Program-made: the position numbers and the translations under genes
Shown: positions 1-7,773 of the stretch, piece after piece
How positions within the stretch are numbered: the stretch's first letter is position 1
How the letters are laid out: each line of letters opens with the position of its first letter
NCBI GenBank assembly: GCA_964448305.1
Contig: CAYUWB010000001.1
Coordinates: forward strand, 1 to 64,000
Source: Thioglobus_C sp964448305
GTDB taxonomy: Bacteria > Pseudomonadota > Gammaproteobacteria > PS1 > Pseudothioglobaceae
DNA: 64,000 bases
Direction: 5' to 3'
The notes under the pieces: model-generated
What the model saw: the letters and a program-made list of their open reading frames with translations, nothing else
The model's database searches: none
What the model was told of the DNA's origin: nothing

Positions 1-16
1 CCACCTCGAGGAGCCA
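1..16 (+). tRNA. 3' end of a tRNA, probably tRNA-Asn (partial)
   Basis: The first 16 bases read as the 3' half of a T stem (CCACC), a 7-nt acceptor strand TCGAGGA, a G discriminator and encoded CCA. An acceptor whose 5' strand would be TCCTCGA together with G73 is typical of tRNA-Asn, but the anticodon lies outside the window. A terminator follows directly, as expected for the end of a tRNA transcript. Confidence 0.7.
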
Positions 17-23
17 AATACTT

Positions 24-57
24 AAAGTCCATTCCTATTTCAGGTGTGGGCTTTTTT
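24..57 (+). terminator. Rho-independent terminator after the partial tRNA
   Basis: AAAGTCCA pairs with TGGGCTTT around an inner CCT/AGG pairing, and a run of six T follows. It sits about 8 bases after the tRNA CCA end. Confidence 0.7.
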
Positions 58-144
58 ATTGGGCGGTTTTTAACTCTACTTATCTAGGGAAATGTCTAAA
101 TCGTGCAATTTTCGTGCACTTGATAGGAGATTTATAATGGTTAG

Positions 145-225
145 CATCCAAAAGATCAAAAACCTTTGGCTTTCTCAGCTATTGTTGATGAAAGTTTTGC
201 AGATCATGCGGTTGCGAATGCATGA
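145..225 (+). pseudogene. 3' remnant of an ABC solute-binding protein gene
   Basis: In the frame ending at the TGA of 223-225 the sequence translates to a tail containing KPLAFSAIVDESFADHAVAN. This closely matches the C-terminus of the intact binding protein ending at 2355 (KPLAFSDIVDESYANYAVAN), with about four substitutions over 19 residues from the Pro onward. Third-codon positions differ at many sites, so the two copies diverged under selection before this one was cut down. A TAG lies in frame just upstream (142-144), and an AGGAG followed by ATG near 136 may be the old gene start now joined to its end. The overlapping open frame from 92 is in another phase and is not the gene. Confidence 0.7.
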
Positions 226-263
226 TAGAGTTTCAATGTCAGTCGGTATATGTATAAAGGCAC

Positions 264-1187
264 TTATTTATCATTTTTACTCTCATGAATAGCCTCTTTA
301 TCATAAGCACCATGTTTTTCTTTATTGTATTTCACGGCTCTTTTGCCTTCGGCGTAGCCTTTAGCAAACAAACTAAAATGATCTGGAATAGGTTTTGGAG
401 GATGAGTTCTTGTACCTAATTCTGCCAATTTTAAAGAGATATCATAAATTGCCTTAGCTCCAGGGGACTTTGAATCAAAATCAATTGGCGCTGTTTCTTG
501 GCGCTCAGCCTCAATGAATTTCTCTTCTAAAGGAACATAGCCAATGATTGGTAAGTCATGTTTTTGACAAAATTGGTCGATCGCTGCTTTATCCGCATCT
601 GTTTTAACTTTATTAGCAACCATAAGAATATTGGGAACATCAAGTTCTTTAGCGAGTTTTGCTGTACGCTCACCTGCTTCTAACGATCTATAGTAAGGCT
701 CTATCACTACTAGCATTGTATCAACATTCGCAGCAGTGCCGCGTTTTAAGTGCTCGAGCCCTGCCTCCATGTCCGTGATAGTAAATTCACCATAGTCACT
801 CATTTCAGTAATAACACCACGTATGGCACGATGAGAGGAGCACATACAGCCGCTACCAGCGCTACCATCTTCGGGCTTACCCATAACAATAAGGTCAATA
901 TTTTCAGGTGCAGAAGCTGCAAAAGTGCTTAAGAATTCTTCTTTAGTAACAGACATAACCAATTTTAAAGATCCTTCATCATCTTTAACCATTTCCATAA
1001 CGCTAGGTGGAATATAATTAATCTCATCAGCGTCACCTCTTGTCATGCCTAAAGTTAAAGCCAGATTAGGATTGGGATCGCCGTCAATCGCTAAAACTTT
1101 TTGACCATTGTTAGAGAAAAAACGTGCTAAAGTTCCTGCGATCGTGGTTTTTCCTGATCCGCCTTTGCCTACTGTTGCAATTTTCAT
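264..1187 (-). CDS. cooC: CooC-type nickel-insertion ATPase (MinD/ParA-like)
   Basis: A cytoplasmic P-loop ATPase of the SIMIBI class, 307 aa. The deviant Walker A GKGGSGKTT is at residues 7-15. A Cys-x-Cys pair at about 114/116 (GCMCSSHRA) matches the metal-binding pair of CooC, the ATPase that loads Ni into carbon monoxide dehydrogenase. Further switch-like segments (DGDPNPN near 36, DMEAGLEHLKRG near 140) are typical of the family. The ATG at 1187 has an AGGAAGG ribosome site. No CO dehydrogenase gene is visible. The gene stands divergent from a binding-protein gene and 4.5 kb from a Ni-Fe hydrogenase, so a role in general Ni delivery is possible; that is inference. The basic C-terminal tail of about 50 residues looks lineage-specific. 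Confidence 0.8.
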   Translation of the reverse strand: MKIATVGKGGSGKTTIAGTLARFFSNNGQKVLAIDGDPNPNLALTLGMTRGDADEINYIPPSVMEMVKDDEGSLKLVMSVTKEEFLSTFAASAPENIDLIVMGKPEDGSAGSGCMCSSHRAIRGVITEMSDYGEFTITDMEAGLEHLKRGTAANVDTMLVVIEPYYRSLEAGERTAKLAKELDVPNILMVANKVKTDADKAAIDQFCQKHDLPIIGYVPLEEKFIEAERQETAPIDFDSKSPGAKAIYDISLKLAELGTRTHPPKPIPDHFSLFAKGYAEGKRAVKYNKEKHGAYDKEAIHESKNDK

Positions 1188-1335
1188 GAGTTGCCTTCCT
1201 TAATTCTAAAATATTAATAACATTATTTTAATTGAAAATATTATTGATTCAGTTGTTTTTTTTATGTATATTAATTCTAGAAATAGACTAGTAGGGAGTG
1301 TGTCTTATGGTAAAAAATATCTTGAGGAGATGAAT

Positions 1336-2355
1336 ATGAAAAAAATTAAAATGAGTGCTTTGGCGTTAACTTTATTAGTAGGGTCAACGCAGTTGGTAGT
1401 AGCAGATTCTAATGTAGTACGACTTGGTGCGGTGCCAGTTCCACCAATGGGTGCGTTATATGTTGGTATTGAAAAAGGTTACTTCGCTGATGAAGGTATT
1501 GAGATTAAACTAACTAAGAACCCATTGCTGCCTAATTTATTTGCTCAGCTTCTCGGCGGTAATTTAGATGTTTCGGGTTTTGGTATTGGCGCCGGATTCT
1601 TTAATGCTGTGGATCGTGGTAATTCTGTAAAGATTGTTGCACCTATGGGCGGAAATCCATCTAAACCAGGTGTTCAGATAGGCACCTCTGCCGCCGCCCT
1701 AATGGTACGTAATGATCTATTAAAGAGTGGAGAAGTAAAAACCACATCTGATTTAAAAGGCAAGACATGTGCTATTAATGCCTTAGGCGTTTTAACTGAA
1801 TATCTTCTTAATGAGGCGTTGGCTCGAGGAGGTTTAAACATTAGTGATATTAAGCTTAAAACTATGCCGTTCCCGCAAATTGCAGCTGGATTAAAGAGTG
1901 GCGCATTAGATTGTGGATTGCTACCACCAGCACTAGCGCTTAAAGTAATCAAAGGTAAAGTTGCTAAGCGTATGAATAATGACTATGAACTTGACATGCA
2001 AGGATTGGTGGTGGTTTATAATACTAAGTGGGCAGAATCAAACCCAAATACTGCAAACAAATTTATGAAAGCTTATCTTAAAGCGGCACGTGATTTACAG
2101 ACTGATAATGGGTGGCGTAAGGATGAGAATATTGCTGCCATATCAAAACACATAAGAATACCAGCGAAAATGTTGAAGAAGATCAATCAACAGTGGATTG
2201 ACGTAGATCACTTGAAGGTTAATAAAGCCAGTGTTATGAAGCAACAGCAATATTATGTGACTAAAAGTAAGCTTTCAAAACTTAAAAAGCCTTTGGCTTT
2301 CTCAGATATTGTAGATGAGAGCTATGCCAACTATGCTGTAGCAAATTCAAAATAG
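1336..2355 (+). CDS. ABC transporter substrate-binding protein, NMT1/SsuA-like
   Basis: A periplasmic solute-binding protein of the nitrate/sulfonate/taurine (NMT1/THI5-like) fold, 339 aa. The start at 1336 is preferred because GAGGAG lies six bases upstream and the protein then opens with a clean signal peptide (KK near the N-terminus, hydrophobic core, VVADS). Mature motifs include GALYVGIEKGYFADEGI and LGGNLDVSGFGIGAGF, the usual first-lobe layout of these proteins. The longer frame from 1264 would put 24 unlikely residues ahead of the signal. A terminator follows, then the ATPase-permease gene, its likely partner. The ligand cannot be read from sequence. The neighbours (CooC, CobW, MerR, hydrogenase) make a metal or metal-chelate worth testing, but the fold family normally binds organic or oxyanion ligands. 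Confidence 0.75.
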   Translation: MKKIKMSALALTLLVGSTQLVVADSNVVRLGAVPVPPMGALYVGIEKGYFADEGIEIKLTKNPLLPNLFAQLLGGNLDVSGFGIGAGFFNAVDRGNSVKIVAPMGGNPSKPGVQIGTSAAALMVRNDLLKSGEVKTTSDLKGKTCAINALGVLTEYLLNEALARGGLNISDIKLKTMPFPQIAAGLKSGALDCGLLPPALALKVIKGKVAKRMNNDYELDMQGLVVVYNTKWAESNPNTANKFMKAYLKAARDLQTDNGWRKDENIAAISKHIRIPAKMLKKINQQWIDVDHLKVNKASVMKQQQYYVTKSKLSKLKKPLAFSDIVDESYANYAVANSK

Positions 2356-2413
2356 AGTTTATTTTTCTATAAAAAGTAAACAATATGTTGGGGTAAGCAT
2401 TGTAGTTAAATAA

Positions 2414-2443
2414 AAAAAGCACCTGACTGATTGGTGCTTTTTT
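2414..2443 (+). terminator. Rho-independent terminator after the binding-protein gene
   Basis: AAAAAGCACC, a short loop and GGTGCTTTTTT form a 9-10 bp stem followed by T residues, 60 bases after the stop codon. It separates the binding protein from the transporter gene and would allow a higher level of the binding protein. Confidence 0.8.
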
Positions 2444-2480
2444 GTATAACAATTAACATGTTGAGATAGGGGGTTACAGT

Positions 2481-4034
2481 ATGCATATTAAAATCCGTAA
2501 CCTAAGCAAAACATTTATCGCCCCAACTGGATCTATTGAGGTTTTAAATAATATTAACTTATCAATTTCTCGTGGTGAATTTGTCAGTATCTTGGGGGCG
2601 AGCGGTTGTGGAAAGTCTACATTACTTAAAATTATTTCTGGCATAGAAGGACCAACTTCGGGTGAAGTTATATTTGATTCACCAGATTCCTCAAAAAAAC
2701 GCTGTGCCGTAGTGTTTCAGAGTAACTCGTTATTTCCTTGGCGTAGTGCGTTAGATAATGTGTCATTTGGCCCAGAGCAGTCAGGATATTCGATTGTAGA
2801 TGCACAAAAAATAGGAAAAAGATGGTTAAAACAAGTAGGTCTTGATCAATTTAGCGATTATTACCCTCATCAACTATCTGGAGGTATGCAGCAACGAGTT
2901 AATTTAGCTCGTGCTTTTGCCAATGATGCTGATATTATTTTAATGGATGAACCCTTTTCAGCAGTTGACGCATTAACACGACGTAATTTGCAAAAATTGC
3001 TTATTGAACTTAGCGAGCAATATCAAAAAACAGTAATATATGTCACCCATAGTGCTGATGAGGCAATCCTTATGTCTGATCGTATTGCCATCTTAACGAA
3101 TAAAACTGGTGGAATTCATTTTATTTATTCGGTCAATGTTCCTAGGCCTCGATTACAACATGCTGACCTTGATTCAAGTGCCACACCTGATTCATTGAAA
3201 GGACAACTATGGAAAGAAATGATATCTCAAAATGCAGAGGCCTCTAATTTACAATTTGAATCATGTTCACATAATAAGAATAAAATTGGTGCTTGGCAGG
3301 CGTTGTGGTTGCCAATACTAGTGTTTTCTATATGGGAATTTTTGGCAAGGTTTGGGATGGTTGATCAATTATTTTGGCCGGCGCCTACCCATCAGTTCAT
3401 GATGTTACTACAACAGTTGACTAGCGGTAATTTGATTATAGATACGTTAGCAACCTTATCAAGATGGCTAACAATACTCTTCTTGTCCATCATAATTGGA
3501 GGTGGTGTTGGGTTTTCAATGGGATTGTCACCACGAATTCGTAACGCACTATATCCAACAGTTGCTGCACTCTACCCAATTCCAAAAATTGTTATTTTAC
3601 CTTTTTGTATGTTGATTTTTGGCATTGGACATGCGTCATTAATTGCCCTTGGTACAATTGCAGCAAGTTTTTTAATTTTAATGAATACCTTTGCGGGTGT
3701 GATGAATGTGCCAGAAGATATTATTATGGCAGGTAAGATTTATGGCGCTAACAAATTTCAATTAGTGTCAAAGGTAATATTACCAGCTGCACTACCTTTT
3801 ATATTTGTCGGGATACGTTTGGGAATGGGTACGGCTTTAGCGGTGATGGTTGCATCTGAATTTATTGCATCTGATGATGGTCTCGGCTATGTCGTATGGA
3901 CATCATGGCAAATTCTTGACATGGATACTATGTTCCCCGCAATTATTATAGTTACATTTATTGGCGTAATGTTTCATCATGGCATGAAATGGATTGAGGG
4001 TAAGTATATGCCATGGCAAAAAAGGCATAATTAA
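2481..4034 (+). CDS. ABC transporter ATPase-permease fusion, NitT/TauT type
   Basis: A single 517-aa polypeptide joins two subunits that are normally separate. Residues 1 to about 240 are an SsuB/TauB-like ATPase with Walker A GASGCGKST (39-47), signature LSGGMQQR, Walker B IILMDEP and the switch His in VTHSADE. Residues about 270-510 are an SsuC-like permease with roughly six membrane segments and an EAA-type loop (AGKIYGANKFQLVSKVILPA). The 30-residue linker is polar. It follows the binding protein, separated by a terminator, and is probably part of the same importer. A fused half-transporter would be expected to act as a homodimer. No frameshift is needed to read through the junction, so the fusion looks genuine. 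Confidence 0.85.
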   Translation: MHIKIRNLSKTFIAPTGSIEVLNNINLSISRGEFVSILGASGCGKSTLLKIISGIEGPTSGEVIFDSPDSSKKRCAVVFQSNSLFPWRSALDNVSFGPEQSGYSIVDAQKIGKRWLKQVGLDQFSDYYPHQLSGGMQQRVNLARAFANDADIILMDEPFSAVDALTRRNLQKLLIELSEQYQKTVIYVTHSADEAILMSDRIAILTNKTGGIHFIYSVNVPRPRLQHADLDSSATPDSLKGQLWKEMISQNAEASNLQFESCSHNKNKIGAWQALWLPILVFSIWEFLARFGMVDQLFWPAPTHQFMMLLQQLTSGNLIIDTLATLSRWLTILFLSIIIGGGVGFSMGLSPRIRNALYPTVAALYPIPKIVILPFCMLIFGIGHASLIALGTIAASFLILMNTFAGVMNVPEDIIMAGKIYGANKFQLVSKVILPAALPFIFVGIRLGMGTALAVMVASEFIASDDGLGYVVWTSWQILDMDTMFPAIIIVTFIGVMFHHGMKWIEGKYMPWQKRHN

Positions 4035-4142
4035 CTTTGTAATAATACTGTTAATCTTGAAGGGGCTGTTAGGCCTTTAAAAAAAAGGCTGACCTTGCAG
4101 TGGCAGATATGTCAGAAGTAAAGCGATAATAGTTTGATAGAG

Positions 4143-5162
4143 TTATTTAGAGATACAATCGTTAATTCCTTGACGTATTTCATCTTCGGGTAAATCTCGA
4201 CCAATAAATACGATTCTAGTTATAGGTTGTTCATCAACAAGCCACTTACGATCAAGCTTGGCATCAAACAGGCTGTGTATTCCTTGGAATATAGTGCGCT
4301 TATCATGATCTTTAAAGTTTAGTATGCCTTTGAATCGTAGCAAGCGCTCTTCGTAACGCATAATAAAAAAAGAGAACCAATCTAATAATAATTCCTTATG
4401 TATGGGCTCTTTAATTTCAATACTCAAACTGCTAATGTTTTCTAGATGGGGTTTATGTTGATGAGTATTGATCGCAGGACTGTTTGTTGTTTGCTGTGAG
4501 GTAGGGGCGCTTGTAAAGACAGTATTAAGGCGAGATATGGAATTATTGACAATATCAAATAAAGGCGGGATGTCGATTTGACACTCACTGGCCAATTGTA
4601 ATTGTGCATGGACATTCATAGATGTGACACGCTGTTGAATTTGTTGTAATTTCTCAGTATCAATCAGGTCAATTTTATTAAGAATAATATAATCAGCTAC
4701 ACCTATTTGTTCTTGAGCTTCAGAAAATTCATCAAGTTGTGAAGCAATATAATAAGCATCAATAACAGTAATAATTCCATTGAGATTGACCAAAGGTTTT
4801 AGCTTGGGCGAGTGCAAGGTTTCAACGATAGGACCGGGGCGTGCGATACCGGTCGTTTCCATGACGATATGTTCAAAGTTAATCAAGCCTTTGTTGCGAT
4901 TATCAAGTAATTTTGTAATGGCTACTACCAAATCATCACGCACTTCGCAACAGACACAACCGTTGTTCATTTCCAGCATTCGGCCACCAGCCTCATCTAA
5001 GATTAGTGCACCATCAATACCAATCTTGCCAAATTCGTTGACTATAATTGCGAGTTCTTTCCCGTGCTGATCGGTCAATAGATGTTGAAGAAGGGTAGAT
5101 TTTCCTGCACCTAGAAAACCGGTAACAATAGTGAAGTCGATGGTTTTTTCAAAATTTTTCAT
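4143..5162 (-). CDS. CobW/COG0523 metallochaperone GTPase
   Basis: A G3E GTPase of 339 aa. Walker A GFLGAGKST is at residues 15-23, the metal-binding C-V-C-C motif at 69-72 (NNGCVCC), the guanine-specificity motif NKID near 180, and a CobW C-terminal domain after about 245. A short His-containing linker (NTHQHKPHL) separates the domains, as in many metal-trafficking members. These GTPases deliver Zn, Co, Fe or Ni-type cofactors to client proteins; the metal cannot be assigned. The gene is divergent from a MerR-family regulator across a 66-bp gap and lies upstream of a Ni-Fe hydrogenase, so Ni or Zn homeostasis is the likeliest setting. Confidence 0.85.
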   Translation of the reverse strand: MKNFEKTIDFTIVTGFLGAGKSTLLQHLLTDQHGKELAIIVNEFGKIGIDGALILDEAGGRMLEMNNGCVCCEVRDDLVVAITKLLDNRNKGLINFEHIVMETTGIARPGPIVETLHSPKLKPLVNLNGIITVIDAYYIASQLDEFSEAQEQIGVADYIILNKIDLIDTEKLQQIQQRVTSMNVHAQLQLASECQIDIPPLFDIVNNSISRLNTVFTSAPTSQQTTNSPAINTHQHKPHLENISSLSIEIKEPIHKELLLDWFSFFIMRYEERLLRFKGILNFKDHDKRTIFQGIHSLFDAKLDRKWLVDEQPITRIVFIGRDLPEDEIRQGINDCISK

Positions 5163-5228
5163 GGTTGTATGTTAACCTAGACAAAGTTATTAATATCTTT
5201 TAATTTTTTTTGATGGGTTGATATTTGG

Positions 5229-5681
5229 ATGGCAGTAGACAAACACACGTTAAAAACGACTGAGCTAATTCGTATTGGTGAACTAGCAGAAAGGTTAAAT
5301 ACCACTACAAAAACACTACGATTTTATGAAAAAATTGGCTTAATTGAGCACCCAACTCGATCGAATTCAGGTTATCGATTTTATAATGAAGATCATGTGA
5401 AACAAGCCTTTCTGGTTGTTAGTTTACGCCGCATCGGCTTGACTATTGATGAGTTAAAGCAGCTAAAAGTGGATACAGATAAGGGCTTATTGCGCAAAAG
5501 CTTATCTTCTATATTGTATCAAAAACTATTTGAAATTGATCAGGAGCTTGGTGTTCTGCAAGGGAAACGAGAAGATTTAGGAGCAAGATTTCAAGCATTA
5601 GTTACTTCTCCGCGTGAACGACCATCTAATTGTGTTTGTGATTTATTGCTTATTAAATGCACTTGTAATATAAATAAATAA
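5229..5681 (+). CDS. MerR-family transcriptional regulator, metal-sensor-like
   Basis: A 150-aa regulator. The N-terminal winged-helix region (IRIGELAERLNTTTKTLRFYE, about residues 15-35, split by the usual MerR turn) is followed by the GLI...R..SGYR wing and a long dimerisation helix. The C-terminal tail carries two Cys pairs (C135/C137 and C144/C146, in NCVC and KCTC), resembling the effector-binding tail of heavy-metal MerR sensors. It is divergent from the CobW gene and 84 bp upstream of the hydrogenase small-subunit gene. The promoter of the latter has MerR-type geometry, so this protein is its likely direct activator. The inducing signal is unknown; Ni, Zn, Cu or a thiol-reactive signal are all possible. 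Confidence 0.85.
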   Translation: MAVDKHTLKTTELIRIGELAERLNTTTKTLRFYEKIGLIEHPTRSNSGYRFYNEDHVKQAFLVVSLRRIGLTIDELKQLKVDTDKGLLRKSLSSILYQKLFEIDQELGVLQGKREDLGARFQALVTSPRERPSNCVCDLLLIKCTCNINK

Positions 5682-5701
5682 AAATTATTTATATTTATTG
5701 C

Positions 5702-5732
5702 TTGACCTTGACCTTAGGGCAAGGAGTAGAAT
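5702..5732 (+). promoter_or_regulatory. MerR-type promoter and operator of the hydrogenase operon
   Basis: A -35 hexamer TTGACC (5702-5707) and a -10 hexamer TAGAAT (5727-5732) are separated by exactly 19 bp, longer than a normal sigma-70 spacer and characteristic of MerR-activated promoters. Between them lies CCTTGACCTTAGGGCAAGG (5706-5724), an imperfect dyad with 8-bp arms and one mismatch, centred at spacer position 8. The dyad position matches what I recall of CueR at copA. The start codon is 33 bp downstream of the -10. Confidence 0.8.
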
Positions 5733-5765
5733 TCGATTTAACACATATGAATAGCAGGTATTTAG

Positions 5766-7046
5766 ATGAGTGATAAAGATGAAACAGTGTTAAGTAATGA
5801 GCATACACCATTGTTTGCTAATGAATCTGGACCGATCAAAGAGGTTCATGCTTTTTGGCTAGCAGGGATGAGTTGTGATGGTTGTTCTATTGCTGCAGTC
5901 GGCGCTAAAAATCCTAGCGTTGAACAGCTAATTCATCAGCAAATTCCAGGCTTGCCAAAAATTATTCTGCATCATCCAGTACTAGCTGTGGAAGCAGGTC
6001 ATCGCTTCATGGAGCCTTATTACAAAGCGGTCAGAGGAGAATTAGGTGCAACTTATGTTGTACTATACGAAGGTTCAGTGGCTGATGAAGACATAGCCAA
6101 AGAAGAGGGTGGATATTTCTCAGCCATGGGTATGGACGATCTTGGAGATGGTAATTGGCGCCCTTATCCAACAGCAGATATGCTAGCTGATTTGTCACCT
6201 GGTGCTGCTGCAGTTATTGCAGTAGGTACTTGTGCATCTTGGGGTGGTGTACCTGCCGCAGTTGGCAATGTTACCAATGCTATGGGAGTGATGGATTTTT
6301 TAGGTAAAGATTATCGTAGTGCACTTGGCCTTCCAGTGGTGAATGTGCCGGGTTGCTCACCAGTAGGTGATAATATTACTGAAACTATTACTGCAGTTCT
6401 GATGTTTCTTGCCGGCGTCGGACCGCTACCTGAGTTCGATGAATTGGGCCGCCCGGCTTGGATGTTTAATGAAACTGTGCATCGAGGTTGTCCACGAGCG
6501 GGTTTTTATGAGGAAGGTGTCTTTGCTGATGAATATGGACAGCAAGAGTGTTTAGTTGAATTAGGGTGCTGGGGACCAGTGGTACAGTGTAATATTGCTA
6601 GGCGAGGCGCCCTTGGGCATAATGGCGGCTGTATGAATGTTGGCGGAGTTTGTATTGGCTGTACCATGCCTGGATTCCCAGATGCATTTGCCCCTTTTTA
6701 TAAAGCTCCTCCGGGTAAAACTGTTTCGGGAACTGCCAGTCGAATGACCGGTAGTTTTATACGCCCATTACGTAAGATAAGTCAGCGTAAAGCCAATATG
6801 ACTAGCCGCTGGTTAAAAACCGAATCTATACCTAGTGGCTGGGGCCATGTTGAAGCACCAGGTGTTGTTATGAAGGCAATTCATTATTTTTATAAGAAAA
6901 TTCAAACGTCTGGCACACCTTTCCATCCTAGTGGCACTAAGCAGCAGCAGAAGCTTCAATTGAAAAGCCGTGCCGCTATGGCAGCAGCTGTTAAGCGTTC
7001 TGATGAAAGGGCAAAGGAGACTGCGAAAGCAGAAGAATTACTTTAA
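5766..7046 (+). CDS. [NiFe] uptake hydrogenase small subunit
   Basis: The electron-transfer subunit of a [NiFe] hydrogenase, 426 aa. Candidate proximal-cluster ligands are C37 and C40 (SCDGC), C156 (GTCASWGG) and C197 (PGCSP). Distal-cluster ligands are H239, C242, C262 and C268. The medial site lies within C275, C289, C296 and C299 (VCIGCTMPGFPD). There is no twin-arginine signal and no C-terminal membrane anchor, so the enzyme should stay cytoplasmic. The protein is longer than periplasmic group 1 subunits; about 110 residues after the last Cys are basic and Gln/Lys/Ala-rich. The CIGCTMPGFPD region resembles what I recall of high-affinity aerobic hydrogenases (group 1h and relatives), but the subgroup needs a phylogeny. 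First gene of the operon, behind a MerR-type promoter. Confidence 0.92.
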   Translation: MSDKDETVLSNEHTPLFANESGPIKEVHAFWLAGMSCDGCSIAAVGAKNPSVEQLIHQQIPGLPKIILHHPVLAVEAGHRFMEPYYKAVRGELGATYVVLYEGSVADEDIAKEEGGYFSAMGMDDLGDGNWRPYPTADMLADLSPGAAAVIAVGTCASWGGVPAAVGNVTNAMGVMDFLGKDYRSALGLPVVNVPGCSPVGDNITETITAVLMFLAGVGPLPEFDELGRPAWMFNETVHRGCPRAGFYEEGVFADEYGQQECLVELGCWGPVVQCNIARRGALGHNGGCMNVGGVCIGCTMPGFPDAFAPFYKAPPGKTVSGTASRMTGSFIRPLRKISQRKANMTSRWLKTESIPSGWGHVEAPGVVMKAIHYFYKKIQTSGTPFHPSGTKQQQKLQLKSRAAMAAAVKRSDERAKETAKAEELL

Positions 7047-7085
7047 AGTTAAAATAATATATTTAATAGATTGAGGGGAATTTCT

Positions 7086-7376
7086 ATGACGACTGAAGAC
7101 ATCTACTTTTATTTTTTCGTTTGGCTGGCTATAGCAGTGGTCCTAGTTATTGCAGCGGCAGTGCTGTTAATCACAGTAATTTGGTATGCAAATCGTATTA
7201 GAAAACTTGCTACTGTTGCCCTAGATGTGGTGGTAGATATCGAGAAGAATACCAAACCTATTTGGCAACTTAATGCCACACATTCAGTTTCATCGCAACT
7301 ACTTGGTGGTGCTAAGGCAATTGAAGACAATGCGGTTGCTATTTTAGGTGCTCTGTCAAAAAACGATAAAAAATGA
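7086..7376 (+). CDS. Small single-TM hydrogenase-operon protein A (type I)
   Basis: A 96-aa protein with one hydrophobic helix (about residues 8-33), a basic stop (ANRIRK) and a polar helical tail, so probably N-terminus outside and tail in the cytoplasm. The ATG at 7086 has GAGGGGAA upstream; the TTG at 7071 is unlikely. The tail carries the motif I-x-x-N-T-x-x-I-x-x-L-N (IEKNTKPIWQLN), shared in form with the proteins at 7422 and 8067. I recognise no named family. Its place between the two hydrogenase subunits suggests a structural or membrane-anchor role. Confidence 0.8.
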   Translation: MTTEDIYFYFFVWLAIAVVLVIAAAVLLITVIWYANRIRKLATVALDVVVDIEKNTKPIWQLNATHSVSSQLLGGAKAIEDNAVAILGALSKNDKK

Positions 7377-7421
7377 TCTATCTTATGAACATTTAGTTAA
7401 TTAAATAAGGGGAGTATTAAT

Positions 7422-7757
7422 ATGGAAGGATTACTTGCTATGTTGCCAACAGAGGCCGCTGCCGCCGCCGCTTTTGTTTGGACTGCAGCATTAATTATTG
7501 GACTTGTTGTGAGTCTTGTAGTTGCATTACTATTGTGGCTAATTTATCGTGAGGCTGTCATTATTGATGGTGTTGCTTCTAAGATATGGGACACTGGACA
7601 AATGGTTGCCAACAATACCATTCATATCCCTACGTTATATCGAATCAATGAAGATATTGATAAAATCTTAGTCCATGCGTTAACCATTAATGGTGGTGCT
7701 GAAGCCATCAAAAAACATGCTGAGGGTTGTGATGGATGCCCAAGCTGTTTGTTATAA
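7422..7757 (+). CDS. Small single-TM hydrogenase-operon protein B with CxxCxxC tail
   Basis: A 111-aa protein with an Ala-rich N-terminus, one membrane helix (about 16-43), a type I motif (VANNTIHIPTLYRIN) and a unique C-terminus CDGCPSCLL, i.e. three Cys spaced C-x2-C-x2-C. That spacing could bind a metal or an Fe-S cluster, or carry redox thiols. It has an AAGGGGAG ribosome site. It is paralogous in layout to its neighbours at 7086 and 8067. No named family recognised; of the five small proteins it is the one most likely to have a direct redox or metal role. Confidence 0.8.
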   Translation: MEGLLAMLPTEAAAAAAFVWTAALIIGLVVSLVVALLLWLIYREAVIIDGVASKIWDTGQMVANNTIHIPTLYRINEDIDKILVHALTINGGAEAIKKHAEGCDGCPSCLL

Positions 7758-7773
7758 CTATAGGAGATAGAAT

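Noticed and set aside
92..292. A 66-codon open frame near the left edge
   Set aside because: It is out of phase with the binding-protein remnant in the same bases, has no family resemblance and overlaps the end of cooC.
1249..1280. TTGATT and TATTAA with a 19-bp spacer upstream of the binding-protein gene, resembling a second MerR-type promoter
   Set aside because: The spacer is a T-run without any dyad, so the geometry is likely to be chance.
4070..4098. GCCTTT/AAAGGC stem after the ABC transporter as a terminator
   Set aside because: The stem is only six weak pairs and no T-run follows on the + strand; it may at most act on the minus strand.
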